Source: Glutamicibacter sp. PS (GTDB taxonomy: Bacteria > Actinomycetota > Actinomycetes > Actinomycetales > Micrococcaceae). From it: a stretch of 64,000 nucleotides of DNA. Numbering within the stretch: position 1 is the first letter of the stretch; the number at the start of each line of letters is the position of its first letter. The stretch is taken from positions 372,001 to 436,000 of the forward strand of contig JANCMB010000001.1 of NCBI GenBank assembly GCA_031317595.1, read 5' to 3'. The position numbers and the translations under genes are program-made. Shown in pieces: positions 55,627-63,789 of this stretch. The notes under the pieces were generated by a model, which worked only from the letters and a program-made list of their open reading frames with translations, was not told the DNA's origin and searched no databases.

Positions 55627-56120
55627 TGCGCGAACGTTATTACACCGCGGCATGGGAATGGGGGTGTTGCGGTACGCCGCTTCACGTTGGTGATGACGTA
55701 GAGCTGGAGGTGCAGTATGATTCCGACTACGCCGGGATAATGCGCGCCGAACTTGCTTCGGTGTTGTCAGCGTCCTTGACGGGAGTGGAGACGCGCCACG
55801 ATGACGACATGGTCGTTCGACGCGGTCGCATAGTCGCACTCGACGGGGTAATCAGCGATACGAAGTGGGTAGTAACGCCTCGGACTACACAAGATCCGCC
55901 GATCCATTCCATGGGCAACGGTGCCATCGTTAGTTTTGGCAACACCGCTCCGGGGGAGGCAGAGGGCACGGCCGTTGAAGGGACGAGTCGACTAGTGCCG
56001 GTCGCGGCAGTCCCAGATGCTGATGCGCAGCCTGCGGGGACAGAGCCAGACCTCACTGTCTACGGTGAACAGATCACCGCTGCACTTAGTGGATATGTGA
56101 TCACGCTCGAAGTACCTTGA
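55626..56120 (+). CDS. Hypothetical protein, DUF6578-like
   Basis: The 164-residue product begins YYTAAWEWGCCGTPLHVGDDVELEV. This resembles the start of the actinobacterial DUF6578 family, where a CCG motif precedes a beta-rich domain (from memory, unverified). The middle part is beta-rich and the region 95-135 polar and low-complexity. The function is unknown. It overlaps the previous gene by TGATG. Confidence 0.55.
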   Translation: MRERYYTAAWEWGCCGTPLHVGDDVELEVQYDSDYAGIMRAELASVLSASLTGVETRHDDDMVVRRGRIVALDGVISDTKWVVTPRTTQDPPIHSMGNGAIVSFGNTAPGEAEGTAVEGTSRLVPVAAVPDADAQPAGTEPDLTVYGEQITAALSGYVITLEVP

Positions 56121-56194
56121 AGCGGCCGTACGATGGCAATTTCGCTCAGGTGTCCCGGATCCGAGAGTGTGGCGCTAGGACCAAGGGACGGAAT

Positions 56195-56419
56195 ATGGGG
56201 AGAACGTTGACGCCCACTGACAGATGCGCGCTGATTTGCCCCGATGAGTTCCGTATGCGCAGAACCGAGACCATATCAGACTCTGCGGTGCGAGTGATGT
56301 TGGGCCCCAGCACTGTAGTAGAACTCTTGAGCAACCTGAGGTGCGCTTGCGACATCGACCAGGCCGCGGAACACCTCGGCGACCAAACTGACACGATCGC
56401 ACTGATACGGAGCGCATAA
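56195..56419 (+). CDS. Very small hypothetical protein
   Basis: This possible 74-residue protein starts at ATG 56195 after AAGGGACGGAAT. A TTG start at 56117 would overlap the upstream gene and add 26 residues. No family is recognised. The centre (SAVRVMLGPSTVVELLSNLRC) may be a helix. Its TAA stop overlaps the ATG of the acetyltransferase gene (TAATG), the best sign that it is real. Confidence 0.4.
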   Translation: MGRTLTPTDRCALICPDEFRMRRTETISDSAVRVMLGPSTVVELLSNLRCACDIDQAAEHLGDQTDTIALIRSA

Positions 56420-56823
56420 TGATGGTGGAATATCGGGTTTCGCCCGCGGTAGATGATCGGGCCCTGTCGGCCCTCCATCATAGGGCGTTCAGTTCGGGCT
56501 TGACGACAGTCGTTTCATGGACTGCCCGCCTGAGGCAGCACAGCCTATGCTGGGTGACCGCCGAAGATGAAACTGGGCTTATCGGATTCGTTAACGTGAT
56601 CGGTGACGGCGGTGAGCACGCATTCGTTCTCGACACGGCAGTGCTGCCGGCACGTCAGGGAGAAAGTGTCGGACTGCGTTTGATAGAAGTCGCGGTCGAG
56701 GCAGCGCGGTCGCTCGGCTGCAAGTGGCTCCACGTCGACTTTGAGCCAGACCTCGAGACTTTCTATCTGGACGCGTGCGGATTTCGACCGACACAGGCAG
56801 GTCTGCTCCGGCTCAGGTCCTGA
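56419..56823 (+). CDS. GNAT family N-acetyltransferase
   Basis: This 134-residue single-domain GNAT has LIGFVNVIGDGGEHAFVLDTAVLPARQGESVGLRLIE, which includes the acetyl-CoA loop region (QGESVGLRL in place of Q/RxxGxG/A). FYLDACGFRPTQAGL is the conserved C-terminal GNAT block. The loop is somewhat divergent. It is the last gene of the small operon, coupled by TAATG. The substrate is unknown. Confidence 0.7.
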   Translation: MMVEYRVSPAVDDRALSALHHRAFSSGLTTVVSWTARLRQHSLCWVTAEDETGLIGFVNVIGDGGEHAFVLDTAVLPARQGESVGLRLIEVAVEAARSLGCKWLHVDFEPDLETFYLDACGFRPTQAGLLRLRS

Positions 56824-57376
56824 TCCTGCTCCGTACCAGTACTTGGTCCAATACCGCCTCAAGGCGTGGTTCCCACAATTCTCAAAGCCCCGACTTCAGC
56901 CGTGAAAGCCAGAGTAGTCGCATTGTTGACTTAGTTTTCCGAATGATGTCGTTTTGCTTTGTACGAGCGTCGCAGGTGACCGGTTACTTTCTGAGGCGCT
57001 AGGTGGAAGCGTCTGCGGTGGGGAAGCTGCAATAATCGCTGACGTAGGAGCTGTGACTAGTGGTATCAAGGCGGCGGTCTCCTTGGCGCTCGCAGGGCAG
57101 CTGACCGGGTTCGTTGTAAACCGCAGCGAAGCTGCGGCCCCAGCGCAAGGCCGAGCCAACTGGACTGTAGCTAGCGACTATCAACCACGATTGACTGCAT
57201 CTAAGCACTTTGTGGCACGGGTTTGCAGGCCTGCTGAGCCAGCGTTCACGCGTATCTAGGATGAGAGGCTGTTGCATTTGGATTGCATGGCATCCCGTGG
57301 GCTCGATGGTACCCAAAGATAAGGTAGTTTCCTGAGGTCTATGGTGAACGTCGGATTTTATAAGGGAGAAATCAAG
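56824..57376. other. 553-base gap with only weak open frames
   Basis: No recognised gene. The least unlikely reading is a plus-strand frame at 56954-57259 that starts with TTG, lacks a binding site and gives a Gly/Ala-rich peptide. The region has mixed base composition and may be the decayed edge of the small operon or of a lost mobile element. The end holds the MOSC gene's leader, with GGGAGAA before its ATG. Confidence 0.5.
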
Positions 57377-58045
57377 ATGGCTCATATTGTCTCGGTGAAT
57401 GTCGGCACGAGCCGGCCGAATCGTGCAAAGAACACTCCGACCGGCATCCACAAGCAGCCAGTGGATCAAATTGAACTGCGACCGCCGGGCCCGAAGCACG
57501 GTGGACTTGGTAGCGGCGTCGTGGGGGACTTCATCGGCGATCGGCAGCATCACGGTGGTGACAACCAAGCCGTGTACGCGGTCGCGCGTGAAGAACTTGA
57601 CTGGTGGGGTAGTGAGCTCGGCCGACAGCTGGATGACGGCATGTTCGGCGAAAACCTCACCACCGTAGGCCTCGATACCGATCATGCGCTGATCGGCGAA
57701 CGCTGGCAGGTGGGCAGGCAGGTAGTGCTCCGGGTCGAAGGGCCGCGAATCCCGTGCGGTACCTTCCGTATGCATATGGGCGAAGCCGGCTGGCTCAAGC
57801 GGTTCGTCGCCCACGGCCTGTCGGGCGCGTATCTGTCGATCGAGCGGCCCGGGGTGGTCAAGGATGGCGACGCGATTACCGTCCTGTCCCGTCCCGACCA
57901 TGGGATCGATGTGCCGACGGTTTTCCGGGCGTTCTACGACGATATTGAGGCTATGCGCGCAGTCGTCGACTCAGGCGTGCTGTCCGACCCAGAGGAAGCT
58001 GCCGCGCTGGCTGCGCGACTCGAAAGCCTAGACCGTACACGCTGA
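57377..58045 (+). CDS. MOSC domain-containing protein (YiiM-like)
   Basis: MOSC domains carry sulfur or molybdenum cofactor chemistry, and YiiM relatives reduce N-hydroxylated compounds. The 222-residue sequence has HHGGDNQAVYAVAREELDWW and MFGENLTTVGLD. The cysteine of RIPCGTF is the usual sulfur-carrying Cys. A 3-alpha domain (GAYLSIERPGVVKDGDAI) and a helical tail follow. ATG 57377 follows GGGAGAAATCAAG. Two in-frame starts upstream are less likely. Confidence 0.88.
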   Translation: MAHIVSVNVGTSRPNRAKNTPTGIHKQPVDQIELRPPGPKHGGLGSGVVGDFIGDRQHHGGDNQAVYAVAREELDWWGSELGRQLDDGMFGENLTTVGLDTDHALIGERWQVGRQVVLRVEGPRIPCGTFRMHMGEAGWLKRFVAHGLSGAYLSIERPGVVKDGDAITVLSRPDHGIDVPTVFRAFYDDIEAMRAVVDSGVLSDPEEAAALAARLESLDRTR

Positions 58046-58117
58046 GTTTTGGCGCGCGGTTGGGCGTGACGTCGATATGTGGCTTACGTCGGGCGTCGTC
58101 GCCGTTATGGTGGAACT

Positions 58118-59107
58118 ATGGCGAATGTCGCGGCCGATGCCCTCTACGAAGTGTCGTACCGTTCTACCTGGGGTGCCACCGATGGGCCGATAGGCCACCT
58201 GGTCATTCGCCGACTCGATGACCACGAGGTCGTCGCTGAAGTTCCAGCGGCTTCGGAAGAAGAAGCCAGGGACCTCATTGAGCGTGCAGAGACTCAGGTT
58301 CGGGGCGATGCTTCTGCCTTCGAAAGCGCATGGGGGATTGCCGGGGAGCTGATAGCTGACCCGGGGCCCGATGTTGTGCGGATAGGGAACCTGAATGAAC
58401 CCGCGCGTGATCGAAATAAAGGAGTTCGCGTCGCCGAGATCGATGAGCGTTTCACGATTTTCCCCCAAATCCACGACATCTTCGCCGCAGATCAGCGGTG
58501 GCTTGCCCAACAGCTACATCCACTCATCTCGGTGCGGCTCAATGCGGTGGAGCCGGGTATGCCCGGTGTGGTGCATTTCCTGAGTCCCGTCGATGACGAA
58601 CTTCTGTTTCAATCGGCGGCCGGAGAGCACAGCGATTACATGGCGGAGAACTGGTTGATTTTTCAGACAGATCACCAAGGACAATACCGTTACCTCGGTG
58701 ACCCGGACGCGTTGAAACTAGGTGACTTATCATCAGGCGTGCGTGAGCGGGCACAGGCTGAACTGGCCGGCGCCAAGACACGGTGGGAGAGTTACGGTCG
58801 GTTGCTCTGGGGCGATGCCAACGATCCCGCGAAGCCTCGCGAAGGCTGGGGCGATGACATCGCCTTCATCGACCAATTGGGCGGAGAGCCCTGGTATGGA
58901 AACTGGGCCGGCTATCCACCGCCGCAGGCGCTGAGCCTCGACACAGCGGACCCTGTCTCGCCGGTGCTGACAACGGCCGATGGGAAGCCGCTACGATTTA
59001 TTGGCGCCACCGCCGGCTACCCGTGGCGGGACGCTGGGGCCGATGCGATCTTGCTTTTCGTCGAACCCGAATCCGGCCTCGTAGCGCTGACATTCGACTG
59101 GAGTTAA
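58118..59107 (+). CDS. Hypothetical protein, weakly YwqG/DUF1963-like
   Basis: The 329-residue protein is not securely recognised. An N-terminal part of about 130 residues is followed by an Asp/Trp-rich second half whose segments (IDQLGGEPWYGNWAG, PLRFIGATAGYPWRD, AILLFVEPESGLVALTFDW) recall DUF1963. It has no signal peptide or membrane helix. The ATG at 58118 follows GGTGGAACT. A frame upstream at 58079 is also open. It ends ten bases before the convergent MFS gene. The function is unknown. Confidence 0.6.
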   Translation: MANVAADALYEVSYRSTWGATDGPIGHLVIRRLDDHEVVAEVPAASEEEARDLIERAETQVRGDASAFESAWGIAGELIADPGPDVVRIGNLNEPARDRNKGVRVAEIDERFTIFPQIHDIFAADQRWLAQQLHPLISVRLNAVEPGMPGVVHFLSPVDDELLFQSAAGEHSDYMAENWLIFQTDHQGQYRYLGDPDALKLGDLSSGVRERAQAELAGAKTRWESYGRLLWGDANDPAKPREGWGDDIAFIDQLGGEPWYGNWAGYPPPQALSLDTADPVSPVLTTADGKPLRFIGATAGYPWRDAGADAILLFVEPESGLVALTFDWS

Positions 59108-59117
59108 AGGCAACGGC

Positions 59118-60311
59118 CTAGGTAATGTCGCGGAAATGCCGTCGGGTGACCAGCACGGCCAGCGCGGCAATGAGAAAGAGACCCCCGGCGATCGCGAACG
59201 GTTGCTGATAGCCCAGCTGCCGAGCCAGCACACCGCCTAGCCCCGCGCCGATGATTAGTCCGGAAATGCTGAAAAGGCGGCTGACCGACAGAACGCGTCC
59301 CATCAGGGAGGGCGGGGTGATCTTCTGGCGCACGGACGACGCCAAAATATTCCATATCACCGCGTGCGCAATATAGAGGGCCAGCGCAACTCCCACGAGC
59401 ACAGGGTGGCCGCTCATCGAGATGGTCACGAATGCCGCTGCGCCAAGGAGCAAAGCGCCGATGATGGTGTTTTCGTACCCGAACCGACGTCGAAGCGGCG
59501 CCGCGAGGATACTGCCCAGCAGTCCGCCGAGGGCAGATACGGACAGTAACAGGCCGTAGCCAAGGGGGGGCAGCCCCAACGTACCCTGCGCGTAAAGGAC
59601 AAGATACGAGAATGGGATCATGTAACCGATGCTGGCTAGGAAACCGACGAGAACCAGAACCCGGGCCGCGCCATGATGCCATGTCCACCGCAGTCCTTCG
59701 ACGACCTGCTGCGCTACGCGCATACGAGAGGCGTCCGGCGCGATCGGGGGAGGCTTGTAGTCTCCGCGGATCGTCGCGAACGTTAGCCCGGCACCAAGAA
59801 AGGCGAGGCTGATCAACGCGGTGGGGGCCACGGCCGAGAGCGCAAAAGTCATGCCACCAAGCGGTGGCCCAATGAACTCATCCACCACTATTTGGGTTCC
59901 GGCAATTTGTGAGTGGGCTCGGTCCAGCCGTTTGGTCGGGACGGCTTGTTGAACTATGGCGACGGCGGCGTTATCGGCCATCGTCTCCACGACCCCGAGC
60001 GTCGCATTAACGACGAGCAGCGCAAGGAACGTGGTGGAACCCGAAAGGCTCAGGAGCGTCAACCCGGCGAAGAGCAGTGCCCGTGCAATGTTCGCCCAAT
60101 ACAGGATCCGCCGCCGGTCGAACGAATCAACCATCACCCCGACCCCGAGTACGGATAGCAGGCGCGGAAGTGAGTAGCTCATGGCCAGGGCCGCAATTTT
60201 GACTGGATCGTCCGTCACGGTGGTTGCCAGCAGCGGCACGGCGACGAATGCGAGACCGTCGGCTAAGTTTGCCAGCGCGTTACCGGTCCAAATCCGGTGA
60301 TAATCACGCAT
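59118..60311 (-). CDS. MFS transporter (EntS-like exporter family)
   Basis: This major facilitator of 397 residues has about 12 membrane helices. The opening YHRIWTGNALANLADGLAFVAVPLLA is the start used by MFS_3/EntS-type efflux proteins. The A-motif-like loop VMVDSFDRRRILYWAN and the second-half repeat LRRRFGYENTIIGALLLG are present. ATG 60311 with CGAGGAGCACC upstream is preferred to the longer open frame. The substrate is unknown. It is divergent from the DUF4303/SUKH-like gene. Confidence 0.85.
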   Translation of the reverse strand: MRDYHRIWTGNALANLADGLAFVAVPLLATTVTDDPVKIAALAMSYSLPRLLSVLGVGVMVDSFDRRRILYWANIARALLFAGLTLLSLSGSTTFLALLVVNATLGVVETMADNAAVAIVQQAVPTKRLDRAHSQIAGTQIVVDEFIGPPLGGMTFALSAVAPTALISLAFLGAGLTFATIRGDYKPPPIAPDASRMRVAQQVVEGLRWTWHHGAARVLVLVGFLASIGYMIPFSYLVLYAQGTLGLPPLGYGLLLSVSALGGLLGSILAAPLRRRFGYENTIIGALLLGAAAFVTISMSGHPVLVGVALALYIAHAVIWNILASSVRQKITPPSLMGRVLSVSRLFSISGLIIGAGLGGVLARQLGYQQPFAIAGGLFLIAALAVLVTRRHFRDIT

Positions 60312-60403
60312 GGTGCTCCTCGGCTCGTGGTTTCTAGTTGTGTCAGCCAACGTAGTCAGCCTATCGGCACCTCCTGCCGTTGAATGCTGACATACTGGGT
60401 GCC

Positions 60404-61306
60404 ATGAGCGGCACAGCATGGAACCCGAGCCCAACTGAGCAGCAGGTAATCGACGCGCTCTCCGAATCCGTGCACCACGCACTGCTACGGCTACGCGAAG
60501 AGACCGATGAATCGCCCCGAACCGTCGCGCTGGTGACCACCGGAGACCTGTTACGCCCGTATCTCAGCGTGACCCTCCCGGGCGAGAACCCATGGAATTT
60601 CGCCGACGCCCGCTACGCCATCCTCGGCGACGAGCATCTGGCGAAACTCACCGAGCAGTGGGACTTACTCGGCGATCCGTCCGAGCTAGGACTGGCGGAT
60701 CTCGACGGCGAGTTGGACCGACGACTTCGCCTCATGGAGCAGGCGCTGCGGGACTTAGACTGTGCCGGAGCGTTCGGGCGGGGCGAGGCTCGCCGACAGG
60801 TCCTCCTGTTGACCGAAACCATGCCGCCGGATCCGGCGACATCCGGTTCCACCCGTCGACTTAACCCGGCAGGAGAACTGCTTCAATGTTGGATTGAACA
60901 GGCCTGCGAAGAACCCGGCCTGTCGCTGGATCTTGTCGCGGCCGAAGAATTATCCGACGCTCCCGACCAGCTGGTGCCCGCGCCAACGAATGCACTGGCG
61001 CAACTGTGGGGGACGAGTCCGGGTCTCTACCTGGCCGATGGCACCACGATCTATGGACCGCACTCGTTGGCCGAACGCAATGAGACCTTTGAGGTTGCCG
61101 AGTACGCACCGGGATGGGTGTTGATCGGAGACGACAGCGGCGGGATTGGCTACCTTATGCGTGCAGGTAGGGCCATCTTCGATCCCACGCACGAACCTAG
61201 TGCCAGCGACGTCTATGCGCTGGATCTCGGAGCCTTGGAGGAGGATGTTGCGGGCATCGGCGACTGGGTCACGGATGACCTCTATGGATGGTTAGTTCGA
61301 CGGTAA
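60404..61306 (+). CDS. DUF4303-like N-terminus with SMI1/KNR4 (SUKH)-like C-terminus
   Basis: The 300-residue protein has an N-terminal half that resembles DUF4303 (an alpha/beta region with ALVTTGDLLRPYLSVTLPG). The C-terminal half resembles SUKH/SMI1-KNR4 (NETFEVAEYAPGWVLIGDDSGGIGYLMRAG). SUKH proteins often act as immunity proteins in polymorphic toxin systems, but no toxin gene is nearby. The assignment is by eye and moderate. The start is ATG 60404. A CATACT box seven bases upstream suggests a leaderless mRNA. Confidence 0.6.
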   Translation: MSGTAWNPSPTEQQVIDALSESVHHALLRLREETDESPRTVALVTTGDLLRPYLSVTLPGENPWNFADARYAILGDEHLAKLTEQWDLLGDPSELGLADLDGELDRRLRLMEQALRDLDCAGAFGRGEARRQVLLLTETMPPDPATSGSTRRLNPAGELLQCWIEQACEEPGLSLDLVAAEELSDAPDQLVPAPTNALAQLWGTSPGLYLADGTTIYGPHSLAERNETFEVAEYAPGWVLIGDDSGGIGYLMRAGRAIFDPTHEPSASDVYALDLGALEEDVAGIGDWVTDDLYGWLVRR

Positions 61307-61348
61307 ACGCCTGTTCACTTGCGGCGTCTTTGCTGGCAGGATGGGTTT

Positions 61349-61891
61349 ATGCTCACCTTAGAAAAAGTCGACGTGAACGGTGCCGATCGTGCCGCCCTAC
61401 TGGATTTCATGACCAGCCACCACTTCCCCTTTCATGTGCGTTCGCGGCTGAGCGTCATGGACGTGCAGGAAATGATCGACGACGGCGACTTTCACGACGC
61501 GGAGCATGAGAGCCACTGGCTGATTCACCCCGAGCACGGGCGCATCGGACTTGTGCGCCTGGAAGACCTGGAAGATCCCACACCGCTATTTGACCTGCGG
61601 CTGGCGACTTCGTGGCGCGGTCAAGGGCTGGGCGAGCAGGCGCTGAACGCGATTACGAGCTATGTCTTCGGCCGTTTCGGCGAGGTCACCCGCTTCGAGG
61701 GGCAAACCCGTGAAGATAATATCGCCATGCGTAAGGTCTTCGAACGTTGTGGTTGGCTCAAAGAGGCTCATTACCGGGAATCTTGGCCGGTAGCTGGCGC
61801 GCCGGCGGTCGCCAGTGTCGCCTATGCGATTCTGCGTCGGGACTGGGAGACGGGCACGACCACTACCTTTGAATGGAACGATCTTGACTGA
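61349..61891 (+). CDS. GNAT family N-acetyltransferase
   Basis: This 180-residue acetyltransferase has LFDLRLATSWRGQGLGEQALNAITSY carrying the acetyl-CoA loop R-G-Q-G-L-G. REDNIAMRKVFERCGW is the usual C-terminal block. The first 50 residues are charged and may cap the fold. The start is ATG 61349. It overlaps the next gene's TTG start by eight bases, so the two may be coupled. The substrate is unknown. Confidence 0.8.
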   Translation: MLTLEKVDVNGADRAALLDFMTSHHFPFHVRSRLSVMDVQEMIDDGDFHDAEHESHWLIHPEHGRIGLVRLEDLEDPTPLFDLRLATSWRGQGLGEQALNAITSYVFGRFGEVTRFEGQTREDNIAMRKVFERCGWLKEAHYRESWPVAGAPAVASVAYAILRRDWETGTTTTFEWNDLD

Positions 61892-62447
61892 ACAGAGTCC
61901 GCTGTATGTCATCGACCCAGAGACCTTGCGCGAAGTGGCCACCGACCCGGCGCGGATCCAGAGTTTACTGAACCAGACGTCGCAGGAACTCGACGCGGCG
62001 CAACGGGTGGCGCTGTTACGCATTGGCGGCAGGCTCGAGGAAGCCGAGCTACTCGCGCTCACCCAACTCGATGGGCCCTCCGGGGTCGAGAAACTAGTCC
62101 GTCAACCTCGAGAGGCAAGTTCGTCCCAGGCACGCTGGTTGCTACGTCTTGCCACCGTTTGGCAGTGGCAAGGCGCCTACTCCCGAGCCGATGAGTGCTA
62201 CGGGGCGGCGCTTGAGTGTTTCACCGCGACGACAGAGCCGGCGGATCCACGAACTTACGCGATGGACGTGGCATTCGCCTACCAGCACTACGGCAAGTCG
62301 CTCTTCGAACAGGGACACTACCGTGAGGCCGAGTCCTGCTTTGCACAGGCCGAGAGCTTGCGGCGCGCACATGGGGCCCCGCAGGAGATGATCGACTCCT
62401 CGGTGTTGGCGTTACGCGCCACCCGGCGCCGTCGCGCAAACCTCTAG
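61884..62447 (+). CDS. Tetratricopeptide-like protein
   Basis: The 187-residue product (from TTG 61884) is built of helical pairs. The TPR-like stretch (RWLLRLATVWQWQGAYSRADECYGAALECF, then VAFAYQHYGKSLFEQGHYREAESCFAQAESLRRAHG, about residues 85-170) shows the W/L/G/Y/A/F/A/P spacing. Such proteins are scaffolds. The start is uncertain: a longer frame begins at 61815, but this TTG has GGAACG nearby. It overlaps the previous gene and so belongs to the same operon. Confidence 0.65.
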   Translation: MTEQSPLYVIDPETLREVATDPARIQSLLNQTSQELDAAQRVALLRIGGRLEEAELLALTQLDGPSGVEKLVRQPREASSSQARWLLRLATVWQWQGAYSRADECYGAALECFTATTEPADPRTYAMDVAFAYQHYGKSLFEQGHYREAESCFAQAESLRRAHGAPQEMIDSSVLALRATRRRRANL

Positions 62448-62512
62448 GCCACGCCCGGTTTCCCGTACCGCGGCAAATTGGCTCGAGCGCTGCATCATCG
62501 TAGGCTGAGCCC

Positions 62513-62977
62513 ATGCACACCGACCAAGCGTTGCAGTTGCGCGCCGCGAACCTCCCGGAAGACATTCCAGCGATACTACAGATCTGGCGAAGCGCGGTGG
62601 AAGCCACGCACCATTTCTTATCGCAATCAGAGATCGGAGCGCTCGCCGAACTCATCGAAAATATGTATCTGGACCAGGTGCAGGTCACCGTGGCCCTGCA
62701 CGGTGAGAAACCCGTGGGATTCAGCGGCCTCGCCGACGGCAAGCTGGAAATGCTGTTCGTCGCGCCGGAGGCCTTCGGTAGCGGAGTGGGGAGCGCGTTG
62801 GTGCATGAAGCGCTGGCCGAGCATCCGCACCTTGAAGTGGATGTGAACGAGCAGAACCCACAGGCCCACGGCTTCTATACGCATCTGGGTTTCGAGCAGA
62901 TCGGGCGCAGTGAACTCGACGGGCAGGGTAACCCGTATCCGCTGCTACACCTGCGCTACAGCGGACCGCGCCAATGA
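62513..62977 (+). CDS. GNAT family N-acetyltransferase
   Basis: This 154-residue acetyltransferase resembles small GNATs such as YafP. LQLRAANLPEDIPAILQIWRSAVEATHHFLSQSEI is the usual start. KLEMLFVAPEAFGSGVGSALV carries the G-S-G-V-G loop and DVNEQNPQAHGFYTHLGFEQIGR the C-terminal block. The target is unknown. It overlaps the alpha/beta hydrolase gene by ATGA. Confidence 0.85.
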   Translation: MHTDQALQLRAANLPEDIPAILQIWRSAVEATHHFLSQSEIGALAELIENMYLDQVQVTVALHGEKPVGFSGLADGKLEMLFVAPEAFGSGVGSALVHEALAEHPHLEVDVNEQNPQAHGFYTHLGFEQIGRSELDGQGNPYPLLHLRYSGPRQ

Positions 62978-63789
62978 GCCTCGGCGGCGCCCCAGTGCTG
63001 CAGCGCGGGTCCGGCATTCCGGTGGTAATGGTGCATGGCAACGGGGTCGATCATCGTTGCCTGCTCCCGTTGGACCCTGCCTTCGCGCAGCCCGGGGTCT
63101 TTCGTCGGGTCTATGTTGATTTACCCGGTTTCGGGCAAACCCCGGCGCTGACCGGCCGTGGCGGCCTGCCGCAGCTCGCCGACTGGCTGGAGGGCACGGT
63201 GCGGGCGTTGGTCGGAGCGGAGCCCTTTGCGATCGTCGGTCAATCTCTCGGCGGGCTCTTGGCCACCGAGATCGCCGACCGCGTGCCCGGGCAAGTACTG
63301 GGCGTGGGCCTGTGCGCGCCGGTGGTGTACCCGCAGGCCGAACGGCGCACCCTGCCCGAACGGTGCATCTTGCACTCCGAGCCGCGACTACTGGCCAGCC
63401 TTCCCACGGCCGATGCGGAAAACTATGCGGACATGTCGGTGGTGCAAAGCGCGGCGAACTACAAGCGCTTCGCACGCTTCGTGCTGCCTGGAATCAGGGC
63501 GGCGAACGTGCGGGCCATGGCGAAGCTGGCCCGCGAGTACACTCTGCCGCGGCTTCCGGTGGAGGGCGCCGGCCAGTGGCCGCGTGGGGTGATTATCACC
63601 GGTCGGCAGGATCATGTGGTCGGCTACCAAGATCAACGCAGGCTCCGCGATCGCTTCGCCACGGCCGAGCTTGTCGAATTGGATCGTGCCGGACATAACG
63701 TGCACATCGATCGGCCGCGGCGGGTGCTGACGGCCATACGTAATTTTGCGGCCGCAGTGGCCGCCGAGGCAGAGGAGCAAGGACCGTGA
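62974..63789 (+). CDS. Alpha/beta hydrolase
   Basis: This 271-residue alpha/beta hydrolase has the oxyanion block VVMVHGNGVDH, the nucleophile elbow IVGQSLGGLLA (Ser), and the acid in IITGRQDHVVGY. The catalytic His is in DRAGHNVHIDRP. The cap region is compact. The substrate is probably a small ester or other acyl compound, not determined. The ATG at 62974 overlaps the GNAT stop. Its own stop overlaps the next gene's GTG. Confidence 0.88.
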   Translation: MSLGGAPVLQRGSGIPVVMVHGNGVDHRCLLPLDPAFAQPGVFRRVYVDLPGFGQTPALTGRGGLPQLADWLEGTVRALVGAEPFAIVGQSLGGLLATEIADRVPGQVLGVGLCAPVVYPQAERRTLPERCILHSEPRLLASLPTADAENYADMSVVQSAANYKRFARFVLPGIRAANVRAMAKLAREYTLPRLPVEGAGQWPRGVIITGRQDHVVGYQDQRRLRDRFATAELVELDRAGHNVHIDRPRRVLTAIRNFAAAVAAEAEEQGP

